Shown here: positions 32,432 through 42,800 of the stretch, one piece after another
How positions within the stretch are numbered: the stretch's first letter is position 1
Layout: each line of letters begins with the position of its first letter
Assembly (NCBI RefSeq): GCF_900105585.1
Contig: NZ_FNRT01000002.1
Location: 1,612,001 to 1,676,000 of the forward strand
Reading direction: 5' to 3'
From: Nocardioides exalbidus
GTDB taxonomy: Bacteria; Actinomycetota; Actinomycetes; Propionibacteriales; Nocardioidaceae
Length of the DNA: 64,000 nt
The notes under the pieces: model-generated
Databases searched by the model: none
The model's input: only the letters and a program-made list of their open reading frames with translations
What the model was told of the DNA's origin: nothing
Translations under genes and position numbers: made by a program

Positions 32432-34255
32432 ATGTGCGGAATCGTCGGCTACATCGGCCGCCAGGACGCGGCCCCCCTCGTCCTCGAAGGACTCACCCGC
32501 CTCGAGCACCGGGGCTACGACTCGGCCGGGGTCGCCGTCCTCGGCAACCGCGGCCTCCGGGTCGCCAAGCAGGCCGGCCGCGTGCGCGACCTGACGGCGA
32601 ACCTGCCCAAGCGGTTCGCCGGCACGACCGGGATCGGCCACACCCGCTGGGCCACGCACGGCCCGGCCAACGACGTCAACGCCCATCCCCACACCGACGA
32701 GTCCGGCCGGGTGGCGGTCGTGCACAACGGGATCATCGACAACGCCGCCGCGCTGCGCGCCGAGCTCACCGACGCCGGCACCGCGCTGGCGAGCGACACC
32801 GACACGGAGGTGCTCGCGCACCTCGTCGCCCGCAGCGACGCCGACACCCTCGAGGGCAAGGTCCGCGACGCGCTCGCCGCCGTCGTCGGGACGTACGGCC
32901 TCGCGGTGCTCCACGCCGACTTCCCGGACCGCATCGTCGTGGCCCGCAACGGCAGCCCGCTGGTGGTCGGGGTGGGTGACAAGGAGATGTACGTCGCCTC
33001 GGACCTGGCCGCGATCGTGCGCCACACCACGACGGTGGCGATGCTCGACGACGGCGAGATGGCGACCGTGACGGCTGCCGGCTTCCACACGATGCGGCAC
33101 TCCGACCTGATCCACACAGGCAAGACGGCGAGCGAGGTCGACATCGACGCCTCGGCCTACGACGCCGGCGAGCACGAGTCCTACATGCGCAAGGAGATCC
33201 TCGAGCAGCCGACGACGGCGCAGGCCGTGCTCCGAGGCCGGCTCGACGAGCGCTTCGGCACCGCGCACCTCGGCGGTCTCGACATGGACGCGCGCGACCT
33301 GCGGGCCGTGCGTCGGGTGAAGATCCTCGGCTGCGGCTCCGCCTACTACGTCGGGCAGATGGGCGCCGCCCTGATCGAGGAGCTCGCCCGGATCCCCGCC
33401 GACGCCGAGGCCGCCAGCGAGTTCCGCTACCGCAACCCGGTGATCGAGCCCGACACGCTCTACGTCGCGGTCAGCCAGTCCGGCGAGACCATCGACACGC
33501 TGCTCGCGGTCCAGGAGGTACGCCGCAAGGGCGGGCGCTGCGTCGGCCTCGTCAACGTCGTCGGCTCGGCCATCGCGCGTGAGTGCGACGGCGGCATCTA
33601 CCTGCACGCCGGTCCCGAGGTCGCGGTGGCGAGCACCAAGGCACTGACCAACATGTTCCTCGCCTTCGCGCTGCTGGCCCTCCAGCTGGGCCGCGTCCGC
33701 GACCTGTCGATCGCCGACGGCAAGCGGCTGGTGGCCGGCCTCGAGCGGCTGCCCGGCCAGATCGAGGAGGTGCTCGCCGGCGAGGCCGACCTGGTCGAGG
33801 TCGCCCACTCGCTGGCCGAGGCGGAGAGCCTCTTCTTCATCGGCCGGGTGCGCGGATTCCCGGTGGCCCGCGAGGGCGCGCAGAAGTTCAAGGAGATCAG
33901 CTACCGGCACGCCGAGGCCTACCAGACCTCCGAGCTCAAGCACGGACCGCTCGCGCTGATCGACCCCGCCGTGCCGACCGTCGCGCTGGTGCCGCAGGAC
34001 GAGCTGACCGAGCGCAACATCGGGGCGCTGCACGAGATCGCCGCGCGCTCCGGACCACTCGTCGTGGTCACCCACGAGGACGTGGGCCTCGGCGGCATCG
34101 ATGCCCGCCGGGTCGTCGTACCCCGCAACGAGCCGGAGCTCGACCCGATCCTGCTGACCATCCCGCTGCAGCTGCTCGCCTACCACGCGGCGCAGCACCT
34201 CGGCCACGACATCGACAAGCCGCGCAACCTCGCCAAGAGCGTGACAGTGGAGTAG
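32432..34255 (+). CDS. glmS: Glutamine-fructose-6-phosphate aminotransferase (isomerizing)
   Basis: 607 residues from ATG at 32432, the standard length for the family. Cys2 (MCGIVGYIG) becomes the catalytic N-terminal cysteine of the glutaminase domain (about 1-220, with HTRWATHG and HNGIIDN). Two SIS domains follow (from GCGSAYYVGQMG, and VSQSGETIDTLLA; then FFIGRVRGFPVAREGAQKFKEISYRHAEA), ending in the invariant KSVTVE. The enzyme makes glucosamine 6-phosphate from fructose 6-phosphate and glutamine, the first step of UDP-GlcNAc and thus peptidoglycan synthesis. Confidence 0.97.
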   Translation: MCGIVGYIGRQDAAPLVLEGLTRLEHRGYDSAGVAVLGNRGLRVAKQAGRVRDLTANLPKRFAGTTGIGHTRWATHGPANDVNAHPHTDESGRVAVVHNGIIDNAAALRAELTDAGTALASDTDTEVLAHLVARSDADTLEGKVRDALAAVVGTYGLAVLHADFPDRIVVARNGSPLVVGVGDKEMYVASDLAAIVRHTTTVAMLDDGEMATVTAAGFHTMRHSDLIHTGKTASEVDIDASAYDAGEHESYMRKEILEQPTTAQAVLRGRLDERFGTAHLGGLDMDARDLRAVRRVKILGCGSAYYVGQMGAALIEELARIPADAEAASEFRYRNPVIEPDTLYVAVSQSGETIDTLLAVQEVRRKGGRCVGLVNVVGSAIARECDGGIYLHAGPEVAVASTKALTNMFLAFALLALQLGRVRDLSIADGKRLVAGLERLPGQIEEVLAGEADLVEVAHSLAEAESLFFIGRVRGFPVAREGAQKFKEISYRHAEAYQTSELKHGPLALIDPAVPTVALVPQDELTERNIGALHEIAARSGPLVVVTHEDVGLGGIDARRVVVPRNEPELDPILLTIPLQLLAYHAAQHLGHDIDKPRNLAKSVTVE

Positions 34256-34263
34256 GAGGGCGC

Positions 34264-34343
34264 GGCAACGAGGACGCGCGAGCGGGCCTCCAGCGCAGCG
34301 GGGGAGCGGCGTGGCAACGACGACGCGCGAGCGGGCCTCCAGC
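34264..34343. repeat. Two 31-bp direct repeats, related to 55416-55446
   Basis: GGCAACGA(G/C)GACGCGCGAG followed by CGGGCCTCCAGC occurs at 34264-34294 and 34313-34343. The same sequence, inverted, is at 55416-55446. It lies after glmS in non-coding DNA. These copies look like a dispersed repeat family. Confidence 0.75.
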
Positions 34344-34387
34344 ACCGAGGACACGGCGAGCGGAGCGGGCCCAAGGAAATGGACTGG

Positions 34388-34421
34388 GCGCCCCTTGCTG
34401 CATGGGGTCAGCAAGGGGCGC
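34388..34421. terminator. 13-bp hairpin between convergent genes
   Basis: GCGCCCCTTGCTG and CAGCAAGGGGCGC form a perfect stem with an 8-base loop. It is between glmS (ends 34255) and the secreted protein (ends 34503), so it can stop both transcripts. Confidence 0.72.
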
Positions 34422-34502
34422 GCCGTGGAGAACGATCCCACCCTCATCGGCGTCCTGTCCGTGCTTCTCCGGAAGAACAGCGGGATTTTGCTGTCCGCTG
34501 GA

Positions 34503-35882
34503 TCAGCCGTTGCCGAGGCGGACTTCCAGCGACCCCATCACGTCCGGCGGGACGGTCAGGACAGCCGTCGACAGGCCGAGGTCGCCGTCTTCCGGCGCGA
34601 ACTGGCTCGGCATGTCGGGAGTCAGTGTCGTGACGCCCTGGTCGGGGTACGCGCTGGAGAAACCGCTGGCGAGCGACATCCGCCAGTCGGTGAGCGAGGC
34701 CGACGGGTTGCTCGCGGTGACGCTCACGCCGCCTCCCGTCGGACGAGGGCCCGGCAGGCCCTCCGTGTAGGGGCCGACGACCCACTGGCCGGGCGTGGCG
34801 GAGGTGTACGTCACGGGCGGGCCGTCGAGGGTGAGTGCCGGAGCGACGGCGGCGGCCCGCACGCGCAGCGAGAACGACTCGACGGGCGACGAGCCGACGA
34901 CGGCGACCGACATCCGGTAGGTGCCGTCCGTGGGCAGCTGCCAGGGCCCGCGAAGGAACCAGTCGCAGGACGGCGAGGTCGGCGTGCCCGGGCACCTCGT
35001 CATCACGTCGCTGTTGACCCAGCGGCCGTCGGGGCCGAGCACCTGGGTGCGCGGCCGGCCGTTGCTGACGACCGTGCCGGAGTCGTCGACCAGCTCCGGG
35101 TACACCCACTGACCGGCTCGTGCGCTGAAGGCGACCAGGTGCTCGCGCCCGCCGATCCCGGAGTTGGCGAGGGCGACGGCACTGCCGTCCAGGGTGGCGG
35201 TGTGGTCGAGGGTGCGGGATACGGCGATCGTGCTGCCGGGGGCGGCGGCGACGAACGTGCGGCCCGGCGTCTCCAGCGACAACCAGCCGTGGCCGAGCTC
35301 CTCGTCGAGCGTCCGGTCAGGCAGGACCAGGTGACGAGGCGTCTGCGAGGGACGGACCGAGAGTCGCTCGTCGTCGCTGACCCGGACCTGCAGCAGGTGG
35401 GTGACGTCGGGGTCGTCGCCGACCTCCGTGCCCGGACCGTCGACGTCTGCCTGCTGGACGACGACGCCGCGCACCTGCAGGCGGATCCGCGCGCGGAAGT
35501 CGGGGCACGGCCGCACCACGGCGGTGTAGGTCCCGGTGCGCGGGAGCCTCCAGTAGCCGGTGGCCCACGGTGTCACGGGGCTTCCGTCGGCGCGGCGCAG
35601 CGTCGTGCGCACGCACGGGTTCGGCTGCCAGCCGGACCAGTGGGCCAGCTCGACGAGGCGGCCCTTGCGGCCGGTGAAGGTCAGCCGGACCGACGGTCGC
35701 TTGCCGTCGTACCGCACAGGCTTGTGGCCCAGCCGCACGTCGCGGCTCAGCGGCGACTTCGGGGAGGCGGAGCCCGAGGCGGCCCCGGCCGCCGGTGCGG
35801 CCGAGGCGACGCTGGTGACGAGGGCCGGGCCCGGGACGAGGAGGGCGAGCGCGAGCGCGCAACCTCCGAGACGACGCAGCAT
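34503..35882 (-). CDS. Secreted protein of unknown function
   Basis: 459 residues from ATG at 35882. A Sec signal peptide ends near residue 28 (SVASA-AP). The rest is beta-rich with repeated patterns such as GTYTAVVRPCPDFRARIRLQV (about 115-135), GTVVSNGRPRTQV and GTYRMSVAVVGSSPVESFSLRV, reminiscent of jelly-roll pre-peptidase C-terminal domains. Two Cys pairs (NPCVR/RPCPD and TRCPG/PSCDW) could form disulphides. No catalytic motif is recognised. The gene faces glmS and follows 61 bp of DNA after GlpD. Confidence 0.75.
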   Translation of the reverse strand: MLRRLGGCALALALLVPGPALVTSVASAAPAAGAASGSASPKSPLSRDVRLGHKPVRYDGKRPSVRLTFTGRKGRLVELAHWSGWQPNPCVRTTLRRADGSPVTPWATGYWRLPRTGTYTAVVRPCPDFRARIRLQVRGVVVQQADVDGPGTEVGDDPDVTHLLQVRVSDDERLSVRPSQTPRHLVLPDRTLDEELGHGWLSLETPGRTFVAAAPGSTIAVSRTLDHTATLDGSAVALANSGIGGREHLVAFSARAGQWVYPELVDDSGTVVSNGRPRTQVLGPDGRWVNSDVMTRCPGTPTSPSCDWFLRGPWQLPTDGTYRMSVAVVGSSPVESFSLRVRAAAVAPALTLDGPPVTYTSATPGQWVVGPYTEGLPGPRPTGGGVSVTASNPSASLTDWRMSLASGFSSAYPDQGVTTLTPDMPSQFAPEDGDLGLSTAVLTVPPDVMGSLEVRLGNG

Positions 35883-35943
35883 GGGTTCCCCGTTCGGTGG
35901 GTGTGTGCGGTGGAGACGCCGCCGGCGCGGGAAAGGTTGCGTC

Positions 35944-37503
35944 CTAGGGTGCGAGGCTGTCGACTCGTGCCGACACCAGGTCGAGCGCCCGCCTCGCCAG
36001 CGGCTCCGTGACCGTGCGGTCGGCGTCGACGAGGCCGACCCGGGTCCGCCGGTCGAGGAGGTCGTCGACGTCGTGCGCGCCCTCGTGGGTGATCGCGAAC
36101 ACGAGCTCGGCGAGGGTGACCGGGACCGTGTCCGAGGCGGGTGCGAGGAGCTCGTCGTCGGCGAGCCCGGTGACCTCGCGGGCGGTGGCCAGGACGAGGG
36201 CGGCGTCGGTGCCGAAGCGGCGTACGAGCCGGGGGTCGGCGTCGACGTGCCGCAGCTCCTCGGGACCCGCGGCGCCCAGCAGGGGGAGGGCAGCAGTGCG
36301 GCACGGGTCGGCCTCGAGGCGGCCGTCGGCGACCAGGGAGTCGAGGACCTCCTGCGCCATCCGGCGGTAGGTCGTCAGCTTGCCGCCGACGATCGTCGTC
36401 AGCCCACTCGTCGAGGTGAGGATCGCGTGCTGTCGCGACAGGTCGGCCGTCGTGTCGGTGCCGGCGACCTCGAGCAGCGGGCGGAGGCCGGCGTAGACCC
36501 CGACCACGTCCTCGCGGGTCGGCGGCGTGGTGAAGGCCGACGCGACGACGTCGAGCAGGAACTCGACCTCGCCGGGGCTCGGCACCGGCACGTCCGGCAC
36601 GGCCCCGGTGACCGGCACGTCGGTGAGTCCGACGTAGATCGTGCCGTCAGGCTGGGGCAGCACCATCGCGAAGCGCGCGGTCGTGCCCGGGATCGGCACC
36701 ATCACCGCGACCCGCGTGTGCGGGAGAGAGTCGCCGCGGAGGACGAGGTGCGTGCCGCGGCTGGGCCGCAGCCGGACCTGGTCGTCGAGGTCGCCAGCCC
36801 ACACACCGGTCGCGTTGACGACCGCCTTCGCGCGGACGTCGTACGCCACCCCGGTGAGCTCGTCGCGCAGCCGGACGCCCGTGCCGGTGGCGGAGGTGAC
36901 GCGGGCGCGCGTGCGCACCTCGGCGCCGTGGGACGCTGCCGTGCGCGCCACGGCGACCACGAGCCGCGCGTCGTCCTCGAGCTGCCCGTCCCAGCCGAGC
37001 AGCCCTCCGCGGAGGGTGTCGGCGCGCAGTGCCGGGGCGAGGCTGAGGGTCTCGGTGGCGTTGAGCCGACGGGGCCGGGGGAGGGTGCGCGCGGTGGTGT
37101 GGGCGGTGCGGCGGAGCACGTCGCCGGCGTGGAGGCCGGCCCACGTGAGTGCCGCCTTGCCCCGGGTCATCGTGTCGTTGACCGGCGTGAGCATCGGCAG
37201 CGGGCGGACGAGGTGCGGGGCGGTGACGTCCATCAGGGTCCCGCGCTCGACGGCGCTCTCGTGGGCGATCGCGAGCTGGCCCTGGGCGAGGTAGCGCAGG
37301 CCGCCGTGCACGAGCTTGGACGACCAGCGCGACGTGCCGAAGGCGAGGTCGTGGGCGTCGACGGCGAGCACGGTGAGCCCACGCGTCGCGGCGTCGAGGG
37401 CGACCCCGGCGCCGGTGATGCCGAGCCCGACGACCACGACGTCGACCTCGTCCGGGACGCCCTCGAGTCCGGGCGTGATCCGGGTCGCCGGAGTCTCCGT
37501 CAT
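35944..37503 (-). CDS. glpD: FAD-dependent glycerol-3-phosphate dehydrogenase
   Basis: 519 residues from ATG at 37503. The dinucleotide-binding motif VVVVGLGITGAGVALDAATRG is at 22-43, followed by SRWSSKLVHGGLRYL, typical of GlpD, and GTHLVLRGD and GGKLTTYRRMAQEV later. It oxidises sn-glycerol 3-phosphate to dihydroxyacetone phosphate (DHAP), passing electrons to quinone; it is a peripheral membrane enzyme. Its start overlaps the stop of a TetR gene (ATGA), so regulator and enzyme share a transcript. The divergently encoded AGPS-like enzyme uses acyl-DHAP, so the pair is metabolically linked. Confidence 0.93.
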   Translation of the reverse strand: MTETPATRITPGLEGVPDEVDVVVVGLGITGAGVALDAATRGLTVLAVDAHDLAFGTSRWSSKLVHGGLRYLAQGQLAIAHESAVERGTLMDVTAPHLVRPLPMLTPVNDTMTRGKAALTWAGLHAGDVLRRTAHTTARTLPRPRRLNATETLSLAPALRADTLRGGLLGWDGQLEDDARLVVAVARTAASHGAEVRTRARVTSATGTGVRLRDELTGVAYDVRAKAVVNATGVWAGDLDDQVRLRPSRGTHLVLRGDSLPHTRVAVMVPIPGTTARFAMVLPQPDGTIYVGLTDVPVTGAVPDVPVPSPGEVEFLLDVVASAFTTPPTREDVVGVYAGLRPLLEVAGTDTTADLSRQHAILTSTSGLTTIVGGKLTTYRRMAQEVLDSLVADGRLEADPCRTAALPLLGAAGPEELRHVDADPRLVRRFGTDAALVLATAREVTGLADDELLAPASDTVPVTLAELVFAITHEGAHDVDDLLDRRTRVGLVDADRTVTEPLARRALDLVSARVDSLAP

Positions 37504-38093
37504 CGGGGTGCCAGGGAGGAGGAGACCAGGTGGAGGAGCTGGCCGTCGAGCAGCTCGAGGCTGACCTGGTCGTCGGTCATCGTGAGCGCGGAGAAGACGT
37601 AGCCCTGGCCGGCCAGCATCAGGCCGCGGGCCATCAGCACCGGGTCGCCGCCGTGGATCGTGCCGGCCTCCTGGCCGCTCTCGATCTCGGCGGCCAGGAT
37701 CTCGATGAGGGCCTCCTGCGAGCGACCGCGGCGGTCGAGCAGGTAGGGCAGCATCAGGTCGGGGTCGAGCTCGACGATGCGGACGAAGAGCTCGTTGTCG
37801 CGCAGCGCGCGGACCGTCGACAGGGCGGCCGCCGCGATCCCCTGGGGCGTGGTCGTGTCTGCCGCCGCGACGCGCGTCGCGGCGGCGATCCCGACCCACT
37901 CGCGGGTCATCAGGTCGCCGAGCAGCGAGCCCATGTCGGGCCACGCGCGATAGATCGTCATCCGCGAGACGCCGGCGCGCCGGGCGACCTCGGTCAGCGT
38001 CGTGCGCCGCCACCCGACGTCGAGGATGCAGTCGCGCGCGGAGTCGAGGTAGGCGTCGAGTCGCGGATCGCTGATGTGACGAAGTGACGACAT
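37500..38093 (-). CDS. TetR-family transcriptional regulator
   Basis: 197 residues from ATG at 38093. The helix-turn-helix is at about 33-55 (TLTEVARRAGVSRMTIYRAWPDM), after the usual lead helix ILDVGWRRT. The rest is the helical ligand-binding domain (ALSTVRALRDNELFVRIVELDPDLMLPYLLD). It is read divergently from the AGPS-like gene with only 17 bp between the starts, and overlaps glpD, so it most likely represses both. A GTGAC-N7-GTCAC site lies over its own start. Confidence 0.9.
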   Translation of the reverse strand: MSSLRHISDPRLDAYLDSARDCILDVGWRRTTLTEVARRAGVSRMTIYRAWPDMGSLLGDLMTREWVGIAAATRVAAADTTTPQGIAAAALSTVRALRDNELFVRIVELDPDLMLPYLLDRRGRSQEALIEILAAEIESGQEAGTIHGGDPVLMARGLMLAGQGYVFSALTMTDDQVSLELLDGQLLHLVSSSLAPR

Positions 38094-38100
38094 GTGTCAC
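38084..38100. promoter_or_regulatory. Candidate TetR operator GTGAC-N7-GTCAC
   Basis: It overlaps the TetR start codon and lies 11 bp before the divergent AGPS-like start. A further GTGAC at 38076 and ACACTGTAAC just after extend the dyad. One bound repressor could block both promoters. Confidence 0.5.
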
Positions 38101-38110
38101 ACTGTAACGC

Positions 38111-39694
38111 ATGACCGTTGAGACGCCCACCGTCGAGATGCACCCCCAGCGCTGGGGCGACCCCGCCGCGGCGGCCGACCTGCCGGAGTCCGCACGCGGC
38201 CTGGTCGAGCTCGCCTTCGGGCTGCAGGACCGGCCGGCGGTCACCGACGCGCGGCCGCCGGCAAGCACGCTCGACGAGGCACTGCTCGACGGGCTGCGCG
38301 CGATCGTGGGGGAGGCGCACGTCCTTCTCGACGACCGGACCCGCACCCTGCGCACCCGCGGCAAGTCGACGCCCGACCTGCTCCGCGCCCGCGCCGGCGA
38401 CCTGTCCGACGCCCCCGACGCCGTGGTCCGCCCGGACGGCCACGGCGAGGTCGCGGCGCTGCTCGCGTGGGCGAGCGAGCACCGGGTCGCGGTCGTGCCG
38501 TTCGGCGGCGGCACCTGCGTGACCGGCGGTCTCGCGGCACGTCGCGACGGCTTCGCCGGGCTGGTGAGCCTCGACCTGGTCCGGATGAAGCGGCTGCTCG
38601 CCGTCGACGAGGTGTCGATGACCGCCACCCTCGAGCCCGGCCTGCGCGGACCCGAGGCCGAGGCACTGCTCGGCGAGCACGGGCTCACGCTCGGGCACTA
38701 CCCGCAGTCGTTCGAGCACGCCTCGATCGGCGGCTTCGCGGCCACGCGGTCGAGCGGCCAGTCGAGCGCCGGCTACGGCCGCTTCGACGCGATGGTCGTC
38801 GGCCTCACCGCCGCGACCCCCACGGGCTCGCTCGACCTCGGCTCCGCGCCCGCCAACGCCGCCGGCCCCGACCTGCGCCAGCTGCTGCTGGGCTCGGAGG
38901 GAGCCTTCGGCGTCATCACCTCGGTCACCGTGCGGGTGCGTCGCGCGCCCGCCGAGACGGCGTACGACGGTTGGCGCTGGTCGTCGTTCGACGCGGGCTC
39001 CGACGCGATGCGCACCCTCGCGCAGGCCGGGCTGCTGCCGACGGTGATCCGCCTGTCCGACGAGAACGAGACGGTGATCAACCTCGCCGACCCGTCGTCG
39101 ATCGGCGGGACCGACGACCCCGGCTGCCTGATGGTCACCGGCTACGAAGGCACCGCGTCCCAGGTCGCGGCCGGGCGCGAGGCGGTCACCGCCGTGCTGA
39201 CGGACCTCGGCGGCACGCCGCTCGGCACCGGGCCGGGCGACGCGTGGGTCCACGGCCGGTTCCACGCGCCGTACCTCCGCGACTCGCTGCTCGACCACGG
39301 CGTGCTCGTCGAGACGCTCGAGACCGCGACGTTCTGGTCGAACCGCGAGCGGTTGTACGCCGACGTGAAGGCCGCGCTCACCTCGTCGCTGGGCGAGGGT
39401 GCGCTGGTGCTCTGCCACGTCTCGCACGTCTACGAGACCGGGTGCTCGCTCTACTTCACCGTCGCCGTGCCGCAGGGCGAGGACCCGCTGGCGCAGTGGC
39501 AGGTCGCCAAGGCCGCGGCGAGCGACGCGATGGTCGCCGCCGGCGCGACGATCACCCACCACCACGCCGTCGGCACCGACCACCGGCCGTGGCTCGCACA
39601 GGAGATCGGCGAGGTCGGGGTGCGGGTGCTGCGGGCCGTGAAGGCCGAGCTCGACCCGGCCGGGATCCTCAACCCGGGGGTCCTCATCCCGTAG
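38111..39694 (+). CDS. FAD-binding oxidase similar to alkyldihydroxyacetonephosphate synthase
   Basis: 527 residues from ATG at 38111. The PP-loop FAD domain shows VVPFGGGTCVTGGLA at about 128-145 and ATLEPGLRGPEAEALLGEHGLTLGHYPQSFEHASIGGFAATRSSGQSSAGYGRFDAM near 175-225, the motif block of AGPS. The C-terminal domain has LVLCHVSHVYETGCSLYFTV and ITHHHAVGTDHRPW, where His/Tyr residues form the AGPS active site. AGPS swaps the acyl chain of acyl-DHAP for a fatty alcohol to make ether lipids. A bacterial role in ether lipids is plausible but unproven; other members are lactate- or glycolate-type oxidases. Confidence 0.85.
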   Translation: MTVETPTVEMHPQRWGDPAAAADLPESARGLVELAFGLQDRPAVTDARPPASTLDEALLDGLRAIVGEAHVLLDDRTRTLRTRGKSTPDLLRARAGDLSDAPDAVVRPDGHGEVAALLAWASEHRVAVVPFGGGTCVTGGLAARRDGFAGLVSLDLVRMKRLLAVDEVSMTATLEPGLRGPEAEALLGEHGLTLGHYPQSFEHASIGGFAATRSSGQSSAGYGRFDAMVVGLTAATPTGSLDLGSAPANAAGPDLRQLLLGSEGAFGVITSVTVRVRRAPAETAYDGWRWSSFDAGSDAMRTLAQAGLLPTVIRLSDENETVINLADPSSIGGTDDPGCLMVTGYEGTASQVAAGREAVTAVLTDLGGTPLGTGPGDAWVHGRFHAPYLRDSLLDHGVLVETLETATFWSNRERLYADVKAALTSSLGEGALVLCHVSHVYETGCSLYFTVAVPQGEDPLAQWQVAKAAASDAMVAAGATITHHHAVGTDHRPWLAQEIGEVGVRVLRAVKAELDPAGILNPGVLIP

Positions 39695-39699
39695 TTTCT

Positions 39700-39732
39700 G
39701 GCGTCTCCGCTTCGCTTCGGCGCGTGTCCGCG
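39700..39732. repeat. 33-bp repeat shared with 55381-55413
   Basis: GGCGTCTCCGCTTCGCTTCG followed by GCGCGTGTCCGCG, one base different from the copy at 55381-55413 (GGCGCC...). It lies right after the AGPS-like stop. At the other site this repeat is fused to the inverted 31-bp repeat seen after glmS. Confidence 0.8.
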
Positions 39733-39752
39733 CGGTGGGTGGTCGTCACTCG

Positions 39753-39773
39753 TTCCAAAGTCGGAACTTGGAA
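39753..39773. promoter_or_regulatory. Inverted repeat TTCCAA-N9-TTGGAA, candidate operator
   Basis: Six-bp arms are exact and the inner bases also mirror in part (AAGT/ACTT). It lies 98 bp before the amidase gene, next to the likely promoter ACGTTACA. Confidence 0.45.
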
Positions 39774-39871
39774 CGTTACACAGCCGAAACGGGGACCGTC
39801 TCCGGTCGACATGAACGGCTCATAGAAATCAGGCGCCTTCACCCCCGACCTCGAGAGGCGCTTGATACGTC

Positions 39872-42800
39872 ATGTCCTTCACCCCCTCCGGGCGCACCGC
39901 CCGCCTCGTCGCCCTCCCGGCGATCGCGGCCGTCGCCCTCGGCTCCCTCGCCGTGACCCCCGGCGCCCAGGCGCTGACCAGCGTCACGACCGCCAACTCC
40001 GCCACCATCAGCATCAACGACGCCCGCCGCCCCGGCCTCGACACCGGCTCGATCCGCAACGTCAGCGGATCGCGGATGGAGGGCTTCGGCAACATCTTCG
40101 TCCACGTCGACGCGCCCGCCGGCGAGGAGCCGCGGATGAACGACCAGATGATGCGCGGCTTCGGCCTGACCGCGACCTCGCCCGGATCGTACGCCTCCAC
40201 GAAGTCGGTCCGTCTCGGGGACGTGCTGATGACGAGGAAGGTCCAGGTCGCGACGGCCAGCAACACGACCAGCTTCTTCGACACCTTCACCAACACCGCG
40301 ACCGAGCCGGTCACGCTCGACGTGTCGTTCGGTGGCTCGCTAGGCTCCGGCCTCACGGCGACGACCAGCCCCAACAAGGCCACGATCAGCGCGTCGAGCA
40401 GCGGCGACAACGCCGTCGGCACCGCGGACACGTGGATCACGGCGACCACCCCCGGCGCCACCCGTCCGACCGGCGTCGTCGTCGGCTCGGGCGTGGGTGC
40501 GCTCGGTGACCAGCAGTCCAACCCGTTCGAGACGGCGTACGTCCCCACGGGCAGCCGCGCCAACGACCTCGGCTTCGTCCGGACGCTCACCATCGAGCCC
40601 GGTGCGACCGAGTCGCTGATGCAGTACGTCGTCATCGGCGCGCTGTCGGACACCACGCAGATCGCGACCGACACCGCCGCCCTCGCGGCGTCGCCGAACC
40701 TCTCGACGCTCACCGTCGACGAGATCTGCACGCTGCAGAACATCGACATCACGTCCTACGCCGCGGCCTGCGCGGGCGCCGAGCCGCTGAAGGTGCCGGC
40801 CGCCGAGGTCGACGTCGAGCACACCACCGACGTCGCCTACGACGTCACGGGCAAGACGATCGCCCAGCTCCAGGCCGACATGGTCGCGGGCAAGGTCACC
40901 TCGGTGCAGGTCACCAAGGCCTACCTCGACCGCATCGAGGCCTACGACGACGGGGCGCTCGGCTTCCACGCCTTCATCACCGTCGCGAAGGACGCCGTCG
41001 CCCAGGCGATGGCCGCCGACGAGGCCCGCAAGGCCGGTCGCACCGGCGACCTGCTCGGCATCCCGATCGCGCTCAAGGACATCTACGACACGAAGGACAT
41101 GCCCACCTCCGGCGGCACGCTCGCGCTGAAGGACTGGGAGCCGAAGAAGGACGCCTGGCAGGTCGCGAGGCTGCGCGAGGCGGGCGCCGTGATGATCGGC
41201 AAGACCGTGCTCTCGGAGTTCGCCAACTCCGGCTCGTTCAGCGAGAGCGGCTTCAAGCAGGTCTGGAACGCGCTCTACCCGTCCAAGACGTCGTTCGGCT
41301 CCAGCGGCGGCTCGGCCACCGCGGTCGCCGCCGACCTCGCGGCCGCGGCCATGGGCACCCAGACCGGTGTCTCGCTCTACGCCCCGTCGACCGGCGCCAG
41401 CCTGACGACGTTCCGCGGCACCGACGGCCTCGCCAGCACCAACGGCGTCATGCCGCTGACCTGGGCCACCGACTACGCCGGCCCGATGGCGAAGTCGGTC
41501 ACCGACGTCGCGTCGCTGCTCGACGCCACCTCGACGCAGGCGACGGGCAACAACCCCGACGACCTGCTCACCAGCCGCGTCGACAACAGCCTGCGCCCGG
41601 TCGAGTGGAAGTCGTCGCTCCGGCCCGACGCGCTCCAGGGCAAGGTCATCGGCTACGTCCCGACCGCCTTCGCCTCGACCGCGATCATCGACGACAACGC
41701 CGGTGCCGTCGCCCTGGCGGACGCCAGGGCCGCCATCGAGGCCGCCGGTGGCACGCTCGTCGCGCTGCCCTCCGGCGCCGCGACCGCCCCCACCAACCCG
41801 CCGGCGGCCGGCTACCCGACCACCGGCAGCGCCGGCTCGGAGGGCTGGGAGCGCTACATCGGCGAGGACCGTCCCGCCACCTTCCCGATGACGGCGAAGC
41901 AGCTGCTGGAGAACCCGCTCAACCTGCCCTACAACGTCTCCGGCAACTACAGCTACAACCCGATGGACGACACCAGCGTCGCCAACCTGCTGGCCCGCCG
42001 CGACGCCTACAAGGTCAACGCCGACACCTGGATGGACACCGCGTTCGGCCAGTCGGTCGACGCCGTGATCTACCCGGGCTTCCTCACCAGCGTCGGCAAC
42101 AACGACGCCGCGTCGGCGATCTTCAGCTCCGACCGGGCGTCCGGCGTCATCACCCAGGGCGTCGGCCTGCCGACGGCGATCCTGCCGATCGGCGCGAACG
42201 ACGAGGGCCAGTCCAACAACGTGCAGATCGTCGGCCGGGCCTGGGACGACGCCGCCGTCCTCGGCTACGCGTACGCCGTCGAGCAGCGGGCGCGGGCCGC
42301 GATGCACACCGAGTTCGCTCCTGCCCTCGCGTGGAGCGGCCCGGCCGCGTCGACGACCTCGGTGAGCCTCGGCTCGACCGCGACCACCTACGGGTCGACG
42401 ACCACGGCGACCGTCACCGTCGCCGCCGACCCGGCAGCCACGGGCGCCGTCTCGGTCCAGGTCGCCGGCACGACCGTCACCGGCACCCTCGCCGGCGGCA
42501 CGGCCACCGTCACCCTCCCGGCCACCACGCCGGTGGGCACCCACCTGGTCACGGCGTCGTACGCCGGCTCGGCGACCGTCGCCGCGAGCGCCGCGACCAC
42601 GACGCTCAAGGTCACCCGCGCCGCGCCGACGATCACGGCCAAGCTGGTGAGGACCAAGGTGAAGGTCGGCCAGAAGGTCAAGGTCAGGGTCGCGGTCAGC
42701 ACCACCGGAACGGCCACCGTCCTGGTCTACGACGGCACCAAGGTGATCCGGACGCGGTCGGTGACCGGCAGCAAGGTGATGTCGCTCGGCAAGCTCGCGC

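Noticed and set aside
35944..38688. A 914-residue reading frame spanning GlpD, the TetR gene and part of the AGPS-like gene
   Set aside because: Only the GlpD part has family motifs; the first 390 codons are antisense to, or out of frame with, well-supported TetR and AGPS-like genes.
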